This document shows, one piece after another, positions 24,720 to 36,989 of a stretch of 64,000 nt of DNA. Every line of letters starts with the position of its first letter. Position 1 is the first letter of the stretch. The DNA lies in NCBI RefSeq assembly GCF_016086655.4, contig NC_052136.2, positions 8,618,001-8,682,000 of the forward strand, in the 5' to 3' direction. The position numbers and the translations under genes were made by a program. The notes beneath the pieces were generated by a model that had not been told where the DNA came from, searched no databases, and was given only the letters and a program-made list of their open reading frames with translations. The stretch comes from Lepeophtheirus salmonis. Taxonomy: Eukaryota > Arthropoda > Copepoda > Siphonostomatoida > Caligidae.

Positions 24720-25939
24720 AAACTAGTTTGACGTAACTTTATTTTACTACAAGACCTTTTGGTGTAATACAAAAAGTTACTTGACCCCATGCGTAGAGAA
24801 ATGAAACTCCAAATTTTAATAAATATACTTTATTAATTGATAAAAATCTACGTTATAAAGAAATTTGAATATACAATTTTCATAAGATGAAAAGGGGAAA
24901 TATCAAAGCGTTCCCCTGTACGTATTGTTGAGTCACTATGATTCTCTTTGTTTTCAAACCATAGTTTTCATGTTTTGTAGAACAAAGATGTACACTACGT
25001 TTTTGATGTAATTATAATGAAACTATTTTGTTGAAAAGGAAGATTTTTTTTTATAATTTATATTTTTGATTCATGATTCATGTTTGAGCTTTAATTGTAT
25101 GTAAAGCTTAACAAAGAGGTAAAAATTAGGGTTATCAAAAGGGGACATGCTTAAATATTTATTGGAAATGATCAAATTTCCTGTCAAAATCAATTAATCA
25201 AATTATTTGATTAAGTATATGTATATAATATTGCTTAAATGATTAATGATAGTAGATTATTGCATGTACGTATTGCGAACTATAATTTGATCTCATCTCG
25301 TATTTAATTATTAACTATTATAGTATGATCAATGTTGCATAATGATTTTGCGATTTCTCTTTAGTAAGAAGATAAACACTATTAATCAGTTAATTGTCCA
25401 GGTTTTAAGATTGAGTAAAAATGGACGTTATTCATGCTTTCCAATCCTTTTTGAGTGGCTGAACGGAAACAATCCATGAACGGCGTTAATTTTTTCGTCA
25501 AGTTTTATTGATCTCCAATTAGACATTTTTTACTCCGGGACCAAAGTAAAAATCAAACGGCAAAATGAAGACCACGTGATTAATTAGCTAAACAAATACA
25601 TTTTTGACCGCTAAGGGCACTGAAGGTATCATGAATTAATCTATGAATAAAGTTGATAATCCTGTAAAGAAAAACGCGTGCATGGAGAAGGAGGGGGAAA
25701 GACTTATGGTATCATTGTTTAAAATACTCATGTGATTGTCAGTTGCCTGGTTTATTATGATTTTTGAGGGTATAACGAAAGTATTTATTCGCAAAATGTT
25801 TAATAAAGATATACTACGTATAACTTGACTTGGACGTTTTTTATCCGTTACAGTAGATTTGAAAACGTCACACTCCATGAAATTGTTATTCATTATGAAC
25901 CATATTCTCATAATAAAACTGATGGAATATATGTTCGAA
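24720..25939. other. AT-rich intergenic region
   Basis: No recognisable gene. The minus-strand open frame at 25636-25911 has no recognisable motifs. Confidence 0.5.
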
Positions 25940-26086
25940 GGTCCAAGTTTAAAAAAGAAGGCTTAAATTAAATATAATATACATACTAAAAAATAACCCA
26001 TCATGAAATATATTCTAAGTTCCAAGTTTAAAAAAGAAGACTTAAATTAAATATAATCTACATATTAAAAAAATAACCCATCATAC
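25940..26086 (+). repeat. 79-bp tandem duplication
   Basis: Two nearly identical copies start at about 25940 and 26019. Each runs from GTCCAAGTTT or GTTCCAAGTTT through AAAAAAGAAG and CTTAAATTAAATATAAT to AAATAACCCATCAT. The offset is 79 bp and there are only a few mismatches, so the duplication is fairly recent compared with the other repeats here. Confidence 0.85.
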
Positions 26087-26418
26087 ATTTATGTTAAATA
26101 TACAAAATTAAACAATTAAAGTCATATAACTAATAATAATAATAAATTATAAATACAGAATATTGAAATAATAGATTGATCCAAATAATTTTTTCTTGTT
26201 CTAACATCGGAATTCAGTTAAATATGTCATAACTTTGGATTGCAAAACACAAACCAGACCTAGAGTTTAATCAAAAAGATCATCACTCCTTTTTCCTCAT
26301 GTGGAAGTTGCTATATACAATTGTGCACAGGATAGATATATCCCTCAGCTTGTATAACAACATACTATTATCATGAAGGATACACACAATTGCTAATCAT
26401 AATCCTTCCCCAATATAA

Positions 26419-26657
26419 CTACCCCCGTTGTTGTAGGCATTTAAGCAGTTGTTTTTGCCTTGTAGGTGTTTTCTGAATACCATTTTTTGAAGCTCATGTA
26501 CCAATATTTATTGACTATGTAATATTGGAAAACTTAATGATCATACCCAAGTCTTTAAGTGAAGAAACTAGTGTCAGACAAACTAGTTGTAAACCATCCA
26601 AAGCTACTAACCCCGTTGTGGTGACCATTTAAGCAGTTGTTTTTGCCCTTTAATGAG
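26419..26657 (+). repeat. Pair of 45-bp direct repeats 187 bp apart
   Basis: CCCCGTTGTTGTAG and CATTTAAGCAGTTGTTTTTG near 26425-26465 recur as CCCCGTTGTGGTGAC and CATTTAAGCAGTTGTTTTTG near 26612-26652. The intervening DNA is unrelated. They could be solo ends of a small element or the remains of a tandem duplication. Confidence 0.7.
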
Positions 26658-26697
26658 TTATGTATCATAATTATTGATATTTTTAGCTAAAATAGAA

Positions 26698-27165
26698 TCA
26701 TATTTTATAATTAGATTTTTTTTTTAAATGAACACTTATTGTTAGATAAAAAAATATTTTCCCATCGACTTTTTCTTTGATTTTGGAGATGGCATCATTA
26801 CCAACATCCTCCATTAATCTAATGACGGTTCTTTGGGAAGAGACGGGTTTATCCGTGTATTTCTCCATAAATTTTTTGAACATAGGATGATTAGCAATGG
26901 ATAGGGGTATATTACATGCAATAAGCATCTTTATAAGATCAGGGGCAAAGTATTCATCATTAACTTGATTTTTAGATGAATATCTATGCTCTTGATGTGA
27001 AATGAGGATAATGAGTGGCGTTTAATTCTAGACAAGGGGACTAAAGGCACATTTATATCGACAAATCCGACAAGCCATCAGTTTCTCGTCTGGTAAGTAT
27101 TTTTCAAATTCCTGGGGCTCTATTTCCAGAAATCCAGACAGAAGGCGACATTATTTTAGGCATTT
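26698..27165 (-). pseudogene. hAT-type transposase N-terminal fragment (BED-like zinc finger)
   Basis: Read on the minus strand from about 27165 down, a frame gives FLEIEPQEFEKYLPDEKLMA and then CRICRYKC, the first Cys pair of a BED-type zinc finger (about 27066-27085). A frame-shifted segment with a plausible H....H follows. From 26928 the frame reads LIACNIPLSIANHPMFKKF, then MEKYTDKPVSSQRTV. This matches the helical region of hAT transposases in which 'AL.A..IP...V.NP.FK.F...Y' precedes 'P....LR'. The frame ends at 26698, just after KIFFYLTI, where intact relatives carry the first catalytic aspartate (DE.TD), so the catalytic domain is missing. Stop codons interrupt the zinc finger region. 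Confidence 0.6.
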
Positions 27166-30100
27166 TATTCAGTTCTCTATCGACTATCAGCATCTAATAT
27201 AATATTAATATTGAATAATAAAGGTGGGAATTGATAACGTTCTTGATAGAGGAAGATTTTTATTATTTTAGTCAATGATACCATAAGTATTTCTTCTCTT
27301 CTCCTCGCACGCTTTTGTATCCTTACCAAAATTGTCAGCCCTATCTATGAATAAAGTAGTCATCTGTGTTAAGAAAATTATAAGTTTAGTGATTAGAAAA
27401 GGAAAAACAGTTGTTGCATGTGCTCTTTTCTTCTTTTTGTCCATTTTTTAATAGGTTGTCGTAGGGCTCACTTCTCCCTATTGCCATTCTTTTGTATAAA
27501 TTATTTTAAAAACGCATAATAAAATTAATCTATGTGAATTTCAATATAATTGCAAAAAAATTCCTGCTCTAAAGCTATTATAAATATAAAAGATTCTCCT
27601 CCTCATAGCCAAAAAAATGGAAAGTGTCACAATGAGAAAATATAAAGTGAGATCATTTGTGATGCGTCCAAAAAGGGACATCTCGCAAAGAAAAAAGTAT
27701 TTTTCCAATTTAGATTCATGCAAACATTCATTACGTGGTTGCCGCTTCATTTAAAGATAGGACCAATCAATAAAAAAATGAAAGGAAAGAAATTAACAAA
27801 TGAGCAAAACTATTCTAATTTTTGTATTAGAAAAGAACGTAAAAACTTCCCAAACCTGATAAATGATATAGATACAAAAAAAAAAATATTTTTGGGACTT
27901 TGAATGTTCTAGTAAGGAACTTTTGATTTATTACAAAACAAACTCTTTCAGAATATTCGTTATCTTTTCCCTCCTTTTTTCAACAACAACAACAAAAATA
28001 TGACTCAAATAGCAGAGTTTTTCAAAAAAAAAATCTAATTAATTATAAAAAAGTCATAAATCTTTCATAACAACTAGGAGCTCACTACCAAGATAATTAT
28101 GGGTTACCAGCCACATTGTAATATTATTTATTTGTATACAATACCTACATATAAAATCTTTCTGCAAATGCTGTATGTACAATGGAATTCGATAAAGCTA
28201 TACTTACTCTCTGTAAAAGTAAGTGAGAATGTAGATAGTAGGATTTTTGATTATTCGGGAAAGTGAATTAGAGCAGAATCCCGAGAAACTCATTTTTTGA
28301 ACTTACAAGATCCCGTTTGTAAATAATAAAAACAGTGAAATTAAAGTATTCCTTTTATATTTTAAGAATAAAACATACACTTTAAGGTAGCCTGAAATAC
28401 CCATAAATTCTGACCATTATCAACAGTATGGCCGGCGTATTGTTATTTAGATATAACCTGCAGGTCCTACTTCTTCAATTCCGTAACGCAATCCCACCTA
28501 CAACAATTAAGAACTTAAATTATAAGTGATAAAAGAGCTACTTTTCTATGGAGTTGGAGCCTTTATAATTGTAAAATACACGATCCACGGGTTAAAGGTC
28601 AACTTGTGCAGCGCTTATCATTAGAAGCATATCAAATTAATACTGAGTGATTCTTCAATATGTAATTTAATAATTATATAATTCACTATCAAAGGGAGCC
28701 TGTGTTGCGTGGCTGAATAGAGAGGAATGGAAACAAAAAATGAAGGTACAAGAAAAGAGACAGAGAGAGGGATGTAGAAAGAGACGGAGGGAGAAGAGGA
28801 TGAGAAAGAGATTGATATAGAAATGGAGGAGGGGAAGAGGTTTTATTCCAGTCAAAAACAGCCTCTTAATGACCTTGGAGGCCCCAAAAAATATCGTAAA
28901 AGCATACTTGGTTGTTTCATAGGTCTACTTTCTTAATTTCCTACAGATTTGTTCGTCCCTTTTGGATTCGATGTGTGACAACACCAAAAAAAGACTTATA
29001 AATATATATCAGATTTAATAAGTATAATGTAACTGCATGCACTTTTACTATGAAATACATTTCTGGTAGTCGTACAGCTCGGGGAAAAAAGGGACGGGAT
29101 ATTGAGTGAGAAACTTTAATTGATAGATACTTGCAATAAATTTTACCTATTTTTTTTTTAACATCTAAATTTGCTGTCTCAAGTGTAAAGAAACAGTATG
29201 AGGCGGTGTTTTTTTTTCTGACAAAGTACATAATATATTTTGGGAGTCAATTCGTTAAGCCGCATGACATCTTTTAATTCGTTTAATGATCTCTTGAGTC
29301 AATTTCTTTTCTCTATCACATATATGCATAAAAGACACCAAATTCCAAATCATTTATCTGATTTATTCAAATAACTATATATGTACATAGTCCTTATCCA
29401 ATTTATGAGGCGCATGTTGTTTCTTTCTTTCTTCTTTCACTACATAGCTATGTATAAAGTACTTTTACAGGTAGGATGGTGGGACAGTGTCTTAAAATTG
29501 CGTATTTTATAAGGAAAAGGGGGCTAAATAAATGTGTGTCTATTTTGAACACAAAACTTGTGAACATACTTTCTTCATGGAGCATCGTTAAAACTGTTAT
29601 GTATTTCTGTATTTTTCTCCTTTAGTATACATATCATGTATGTATATTATTGTTCACCGGTATAGAAATTTTTTGAGTATCAGCCTCACCAGAGATGTAT
29701 GTGACTTGATTAAGGGATAAACCATAAATCAATTGCTCAACAATTCTTTTACTCTTAAGTAACGGCATTACTTTGTTTCCCAAATATCTAGTATTGATTA
29801 TGTATTCCAAATAACGTAACCAATATTAGATTTGAGGATAATTGATCCTTGTTGAGCAAAAAGATTTTCCTTTAAATCCAGGGTACACAGCTAATTATGA
29901 TGATTATTCAAATCTAAAGAATAGTTCGATAACTGATGAATCGGCCGATGCATTTAAGATCCCTTGTAAAAACTCGTAATACAAATTAATCGCAGGAAGG
30001 ATAAGTATGGCTATTTCAGTCACACTAGAATAATGCTTCTTCAATATTGTTTCAAAAGCCAAAATTTAAGGCTTTTTATTTAATTTTTATCCTGAGAAAC

Positions 30101-31079
30101 CTATCTTTCAACAATAAATGATCAAATCATGCTCATCAAAAATCATACAAATTACAACAGTGTAATTAAATGTGATGTCCCATGTCTAAATTACGTTGAC
30201 AATTAGGGTAAATGAGATTTATCAGGTGCGAGAAAAAAAAGATAACTTTTCAAGGGATTTTAGAAAAATGCTATTTTTCTATTAACAAATTATTTTATTT
30301 AAAAAAATATATATATCCTTAATAATTGGCAACTTTCCCTAATTATTATCAAGCAATCTATATAATTGACCAATTTAATCGACTCTGCCGATGATGTGAA
30401 AGTATCCATTTGTAGAGTTTATCTTCCATAATTTTTCAGGGCTTGATACTTATGAGAAATTACTAGGGGAAATGATACTTTCGGGACATATCGTATTAAA
30501 CTATTTTGCAATATACGTTTCCTTTATGTATTTCATTCAACTTGAATACATATTAAATATTGTCAATTTACGCAAAAGTGCAAATGATGTGCATCGATTT
30601 AAAATGATATTCAAGCAAGCCCCTACAACAAACCAAGAATATTTAATAACAAATCCCTTTTGGATCTTTTGTTGATGTAAATATATTGCTAAAATTTCTA
30701 CTTTCTGAAATATTTTTAAAAAATCACAGTATTTATTATATAAAGTATCATACGGATGTGTCCTGGGACAATTTCCCAGCAAATGAGAAAAACTAATCAG
30801 TAGTAACCAGGAGGTATGTTTAAAAAGGTGACAGTGGCGTAAAGAATTAAATTATTGGATATTTAGAAGATCCTTTGATTTTGTCGCCGAAATTTATAAT
30901 TAAGGCAATTTGAATAAGTTATTATATTTTATTAATGATCTAAAAATGCATTAATTAATATTTAATTGTTTGCAACGTATTTTTAGGCGTCTAATAAATT
31001 AGGCATCAACTATATTCATTTCAATACTAAAATATTTTCTTATAAAATAGATCTTATATACAGGATGTCTCAATATCGC
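27166..31079. other. AT-rich intergenic region
   Basis: No gene recognised. Includes a purine-rich tract (28720-28845, listed separately) and a partial CCCGAGAAACTC word near 28292 that resembles the end of the 14548-16457 element. Confidence 0.5.
28720..28845 (+). repeat. Purine-rich (GA-rich) tract
   Basis: About 125 bp is almost entirely A and G on the plus strand, with irregular GAGAAAGAGACGGAGG-like units. The matching minus-strand open frame is a low-complexity artefact. Confidence 0.75.
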
Positions 31080-31626
31080 TCGGACACTTTTATCAAGTAA
31101 AAAATAACAAAAAATTAGATTTTTCTGAAAAAATTTCTAAAATTAAATTTCAAATGGTAAATTTTTTTGAAAAAAATCAAAATTCATAGCTATTTCTCAA
31201 ATATTTCAGTAAGATATAACTATTCTCAAAAAAGCAAAAATTTCAAAAATTCATAGAAATTCTCAAAAAAATAATTAAAAAAAAAAAAAGATTCTAAAAT
31301 CCGCTATTATTCATAAAAAATTTAACCTTTAGGAAAATTTTTCAAAAATCCACGGCTGTTTACAAAAAAAAATAATTTTTGAAAAAAATAAAAAGTTAAA
31401 TTTCTAATGTATTTTTTTTTCTTTTTTTTAAATTCAAATATTAAATTTGTTGTAGAAAAGTTTCAAAAAATCTACAGCTATTCACAGAAAATTAAATTTT
31501 TGGGAAAAAAAATTTGGAAAATTATTTTTATTTTTTAAGCAAATATTAATTTTTTTAGTACAAAGCATAAATTCCTTAATGGAAGGGGGTATACCCCCTA
31601 CAGTCTACCTCCTGCAGATGGCCTGG
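31080..31626. mobile_element. Family A AT-rich MITE copy
   Basis: The right end has CTTAATGGAAGGGGGTATAC followed by CCCCTACAG, then CTCCTGCAGATGGCCTG. The body is A/T homopolymers with repeated CAAAAATTCATAGC-like words, as in the 23983 copy but in the opposite orientation. The left end is not sharply defined. Confidence 0.55.
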
Positions 31627-32509
31627 TTAAATACTTTTGTAATTCTAATTTTACACTTTTTCCCAAATATTTTGGGACACTTATTATAGGGTCTACCCTG
31701 ACATTTTTATCCAATGATCCTCCTAAGATTTCTGAATGATATTTTGGTAGAAGGTAGCTCAAGCTCCATACATCGTAGTCGAGAGAAAAAATAAAATAAA
31801 TTAAAGAAAAAATGAAGAAGTTATAGATTCTTCAAAAAGTGTCCAAGCGATATCGAGTCATACTGTATTTTTTATATATATTCATTTAGATAGTGAAACG
31901 AACTTTTTCAGGAGAAGGAACTCAAAAGATTTTTTTTACTATGTAGAGCCCCTTTAGATAGTGATGAGTTCTTTGTCCGTAAGAGTTAACATCTCAAGTA
32001 GTATTCATTTTATGATTCCAACATTCAAAAGTTTTATTTTCTCTCGATAGGGATTTTATGTCCTTCAAGAACGACTAATGAATGTATATATTACACCAAT
32101 TCTTATAATTCAAAATCTAAGTAAAAACAAAGTTATTCAAATATTTGACCTGTGGACCATTGTTAAAGCAGTGAAGAGGTGATAAAAGAGATGAGAAGGA
32201 TTGATAAAGGTGCACTCAAAATAAAGAAAAAGAAAAGCAGAACAGGAAGTCTAAAGTATTAAGGCTCATGCAATTTACACCCTATTGTTTAAAAATAGCT
32301 TGTACGAATATATGTATATACATGCATAATACATATTGTATACTTACCTACGTGTATAAAAACATACGTGCATTCCTAAGAAGGAGACAAAGAAATAATA
32401 TCTTCCGTTATAAATCTTTTTCTCTAAATGTTTGACATCATCAAATAACTGCCATAAAAAAATTTACTTTAAAGAAAAAAATAACCATTTAATACATAGT
32501 ACAAGAGTT
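31627..32509. other. AT-rich intergenic region
   Basis: Nothing recognisable as a gene or element. Ordinary AT-rich sequence. Confidence 0.4.
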
Positions 32510-33592
32510 GATAGATTTAGCTCTTAACATAAGAGGGGACTTGCAACTCAACTTGCTCTCACTTTCAAAGACTCCAGTCACACGTCAATGTGGGAGAGAA
32601 CGTTCATATATTTGTAAGTCAAAGCAATGTCTTTGGTATCGAATCTTGAGTCGGGCCTTAAGCCAAAAACATGTGATATTTGAATCGAGTCCTCAAAGTT
32701 TTTTGACCTTCTTTCAAGCCCATAATTATGTACATATTTGTTGATTTGAGTCTTAAGGCTTTTCTTGAGTCCAGTAGGTATCAATTACATTGTTATAATA
32801 AATCAAAAGTAATGGCCACAACCAAATCTCAATTGTAAAATAACATATTGTTCAATGTTAATATGTATTTTGCTACTTATTCAAGGTCGAAGGTAGTTTT
32901 TTTTCCTCCAAAAGGTAATTTGAAGTGTATTTTTTGGTATAAACAGTTAATAAATTGAAATGGGTGTGAGAAAATTTGTTTAAAAAATGTTATAGGTCAT
33001 TTCTCAAGTCTTCAAAATACGGACTCAAGTACAAGGTTTCATTTCTGATGCTTATTACTGTACTATCGTTTTTTGAAGTTTGGTTTTGTTCATTTTGGCA
33101 GTAAAAAAGTATTTCGATAATTATCTCAATCTTTGTACTCGATTCAGATGGTGTTAACATTGAGAAAGTCAAAAGGAAATTAAATGAGGGCCCTCTGCCA
33201 TGTGATGCTTAAAATTACTATGTAACAGAGATGGGAACTTGGACTAGAGACTAGCAAATCGACTTCATTTCACAATTGAGGACTCGAGACTTGACTTGTA
33301 CTTCCAATTCATTTTAATTCATTCATTTGTATTTAAAGTACTCAATAAAGTATCTTTTATTTTTTGAGGGCACGTACTGGAGTAAAATAAAGGATCTCAG
33401 ACTCGACTTGCATTATAGGGACTTTCCTCGTCTCTTTTATTTATATTATTCAACTAATATAGTGTACCATGTAACTAAAAATTATTTATACCTACCAAAA
33501 AGATAGTTAGTGCGAATATAAATTGATTTGGTTGAGAGTATACATAAAAACTCAAGTATCCAACTGTAGATATACAGATCCTCCCATCTCTG
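32510..33592. repeat. GAGTC/GACTTG-rich repeats, including a CAGAGATGGGA-ended MITE
   Basis: At 32510-32790 words such as AATCGAGTCC, CTTGAGTCGGGCC and TTGAGTCTTAAGG recur irregularly. At 33226-33592 an element starts CAGAGATGGGAACTTGG and ends CTCCCATCTCTG, an 11-bp terminal inverted repeat. Its body contains GACTCGAGACTTGACTTG. The flanking 8-mers (CTATGTAA and GAAATATT) do not match, so target duplication is unproven. The termini and body style suggest a hAT MITE. Confidence 0.5.
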
Positions 33593-34187
33593 GAAATATT
33601 AAATAAAAATATATTTTATGTATGTATAAAATCTCTCAAAGCACACATTTACTGATATCCTCTTTAAAATTAAATTATTTCTCGTTAAAATAACTTTTAA
33701 TAATAGTTATATCTATTATCTTTTTTTCTTCTTCTTCTTTTTGAGGACATATTCCCAATATGCTCTTTTAGAATATCTTAAATACTTGTGGGTTTTTCTC
33801 AAAAAAGGAGATAACAACTCATAGTCATAATACATCTGTATGTATGGACATACATACATATTTTTACATCATGAAACATCAGGGTTTTTTTGTTGTTGTT
33901 CGTGTTGTCGTTATATCTACCATAAGAAGTATATCCAAGGCATGGAAATAACATATGTTCCTCAATGTTAAATCATTCAGAAATTGATATGGACTTACTT
34001 GCATCTAAACATACACTACATTTAGATAGAAATGTGTTGTGTGAGTACAAAAGATCCACGTCTTTCACCACTCTGATTTCACCTTAATATATCAATAAAT
34101 GAGGTGAATAAGTCGTTATTGCTTATTTTTGGTTGAAATTGATATTCCCTTTGAAATTTTTACTCAAAGTATGTTAATGTTTATTCC

Positions 34188-34370
34188 TAGTGTTGCGACT
34201 GTCCTTATTTAGGACTAAAGACTGCACTTCCGTCCAATTTAGTCCTACATATAAGTCATACAAACTTATCAAGTTTGGTCCTTGATGACGTAACTCAACT
34301 TTATTGTTTTTCTTTTTAATCAGTTCTTAAAACCGCTGCTATGACTGGACTGGACCGAATAACAACACTA
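34188..34370 (+). mobile_element. Family B MITE (TAGTGTTG termini)
   Basis: Begins TAGTGTTGCGACTGTCC and ends in sequence that complements to TAGTGTTGTTATTCGG, giving an 8-bp exact terminal inverted repeat. Inside, GTCC and GGAC words repeat and the block TTGATGACGTAACTCAACTT is shared with the reverse copy at 6880-7104. The flanks TTTATTCC and TTAATTAG agree at five of eight positions, a possible worn target duplication. Confidence 0.6.
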
Positions 34371-36989
34371 TTAATTAGTGATACTTGTTTGTCAATCCAT
34401 GAGTCTTTTCTAATCTGAATAATCCATCACGTCTAATAATAATGAATAAGACAGAAGTGAATAACACTTGTTTTGTTCGAATTGTAGTCGGGTTTGTTAC
34501 TTTTTACTTTCTTATTATAACATTTATTTATCTATTTTGTCTCTGGTTCGAACTCGTTACATAGTGAGATTTTGATCATATGTATGCATTGAAATTTTGA
34601 GGGATAATTATTTCATTATTCCAAGAGAAAATAATCATTTAAGGCGTTTAGTAGTGATGAACATTTAACTAAATAAATGTCACTTCGATAGAGAAAAAAA
34701 CTATGAGTCGTCAATTTACAATTTCCTTCACCACCTTGGATAAATTAGAATCAATCTCGAGTAGTGCAGACCAGAATATATTTGGGGATCAGATTTGAGT
34801 TTCACAGGAAAAAATGAATTATGAAAACTGAATTGGGATGAGTAATTTTACTCATTTTTGTTAAAGACCATGGGGCATTTGCTATTTTCTGATGCTTAAT
34901 AAATTTGTGTTATTATTTAAACACGAATTACTCAAATCAACAAAAAAAAATGATTATTCTTTTGGAGCCAAAAATTACTCGTGATTAAGTTTTAAAATTC
35001 TGCTATATATAGATGTATATAGTTAAACTATGAATTTTTTTCATTATTTATTTGAATAAAATTTTAACCAATTCATTGCTGCAACTGAGTTAAACCCTCA
35101 AGAAACAATTATTTTTTTATAATAAAACTTCAATTACTTACACTCAAAGAGTTATTTATTTACGGACAAAACCTTTATTTAAAAAAATTAACTTTATATT
35201 ACTATTCTGCAGATTAAATTGTTTCACATAAATTTAAAACTATACTTGGAATTAACATAACATTTTACTGAGAATAACTTCATTTTTACAGGTAGATTTA
35301 TGTTTGTTTTTTCCTACTCAAAAATTGGCTCAAATCTTTAAAAAAAATGTAAAGGTACAATAAAAAAGATTTGATACACAGAAAAAAAACTAATTACAGA
35401 TTCGTTATCTCCTCGTCAAGTACTCTATTATTAGACAAGGGACTTAAATATTTGTGTATGATTTGTGTCATCAATTAGTTTTTTGGACTTTTTGTACTTT
35501 CGAACAGCTTGAGACAAATTAAATCCTCGATATCGATATTACACTCTAGAAATGAATAAGAAAGTATTCTATTAAATTATTTACAATTATTACCTGAATT
35601 TTGTATCAGACTGTAATCCAAAAATGACAGCGGACACGCTTCTTAAAAATATACATAGTGAGGACCCAAAACATAGAGTAGCACGATTAAATTACGAAAA
35701 ACGGGATTGGGGGTAGTAAAGATAAGACAACTCCAAATAAATTTTTGATATGTCTAAATACTAAATTATATATACTTATACCCCGGCGAAGAGATAACTA
35801 TGAAACCCGTGCCATGGCGTACCACACTGTCCTGGTGGTAGTTAGTTGGATAAGAGATGTAACAGATATTCTTCACTAAGATACGACATTGCAAAAAACG
35901 CTAAGGATTCCTTTTTTTAAGAATTATGTGTTTAATGTTATTATAGTTAACTTGCACTTCCTCAAAAGTATGCTGTTTTACTTTTAATTAGTAGGAAATA
36001 CATGATTACTAATCTAGAAATATTGCTTTAATGGCTTAGGAGAGAGCTACAAGTAAGAGTAGAGAAGAAATGGAGATTTTGTGTTTTGTTTCATTAGAAA
36101 CTAATGATTGTTAAAAACAATTTTCCTTTTCTTATTTCATTTTTCTTCAAGATTGTTTTTGTGTTTACTTACTATATTTCCAATATTATATAAATAAATA
36201 CCAATAATATATTATTTTTACAGTAAAAGATCAGTTACATATAACTTTTGTAAATCACTTCATTCTGCCTTTCCAAGAAAGAAAATCGGAGCCATTGTAA
36301 ATCCCTGAAAGATGCACCTTAAAAAATTAGAGTTTTTTCTCTTTGACATTCCTATTTGTAAGGATTGGTAGACCCCACCCCTAATCCAAACCCATATTCG
36401 TAGTTCATATTTTTGATTGCAAAACAAATATCTATTTTTAGATTAATTAAATTACTTTCAAACATGAAGAAAGTGTAAAAGATAATATAAATTAACAAAA
36501 AAATTATATTAATAGTTCGAAGTAATCATGACTTGTTCAAATTGTTGAAAGCTAATTGCAGATTCGCAATTAGTAAGTCAAATACTTGTGCACAACTAAA
36601 TAAAACCTGGGCCTTAATCCTTAATTTTTTAATATTTATTATGATTTATAATTAAAATGAAATTACACAAAAAACAAAACATAATTAAAGATTATATATT
36701 TCTATATATAATAAAAATGGGGAGTGTTGAAATCAGTGAACTCAATATTGAAACTAATAATATATTACAAGCATGTTAATTAATCAAACAACATACTAGA
36801 CGATGACATTTAATAAAATAAAATTAAAATCACATGTTTTACAATAGAAATATATCTCAACAAATACTTTTTATTACATTAGGCAACCCGGGTGGTATAT
36901 CGATTTGAAAAACAAAGAAAGATATTCAATTGTATACGAACAAGGTGGTGAGTTAACTTTACATTTTAAAGTTATTGGCAGTGAAACAT
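34371..36989. other. AT-rich intergenic region
   Basis: No gene or transposase recognised. AT-rich throughout, with a somewhat G+C-richer patch near 35780-35840 that encodes nothing I recognise. Confidence 0.5.

Noticed and set aside
32510..32790. Open frames on both strands at 32508-32784 as coding
   Set aside because: They coincide with irregular GAGTC-type repeats that recur elsewhere in non-coding context.
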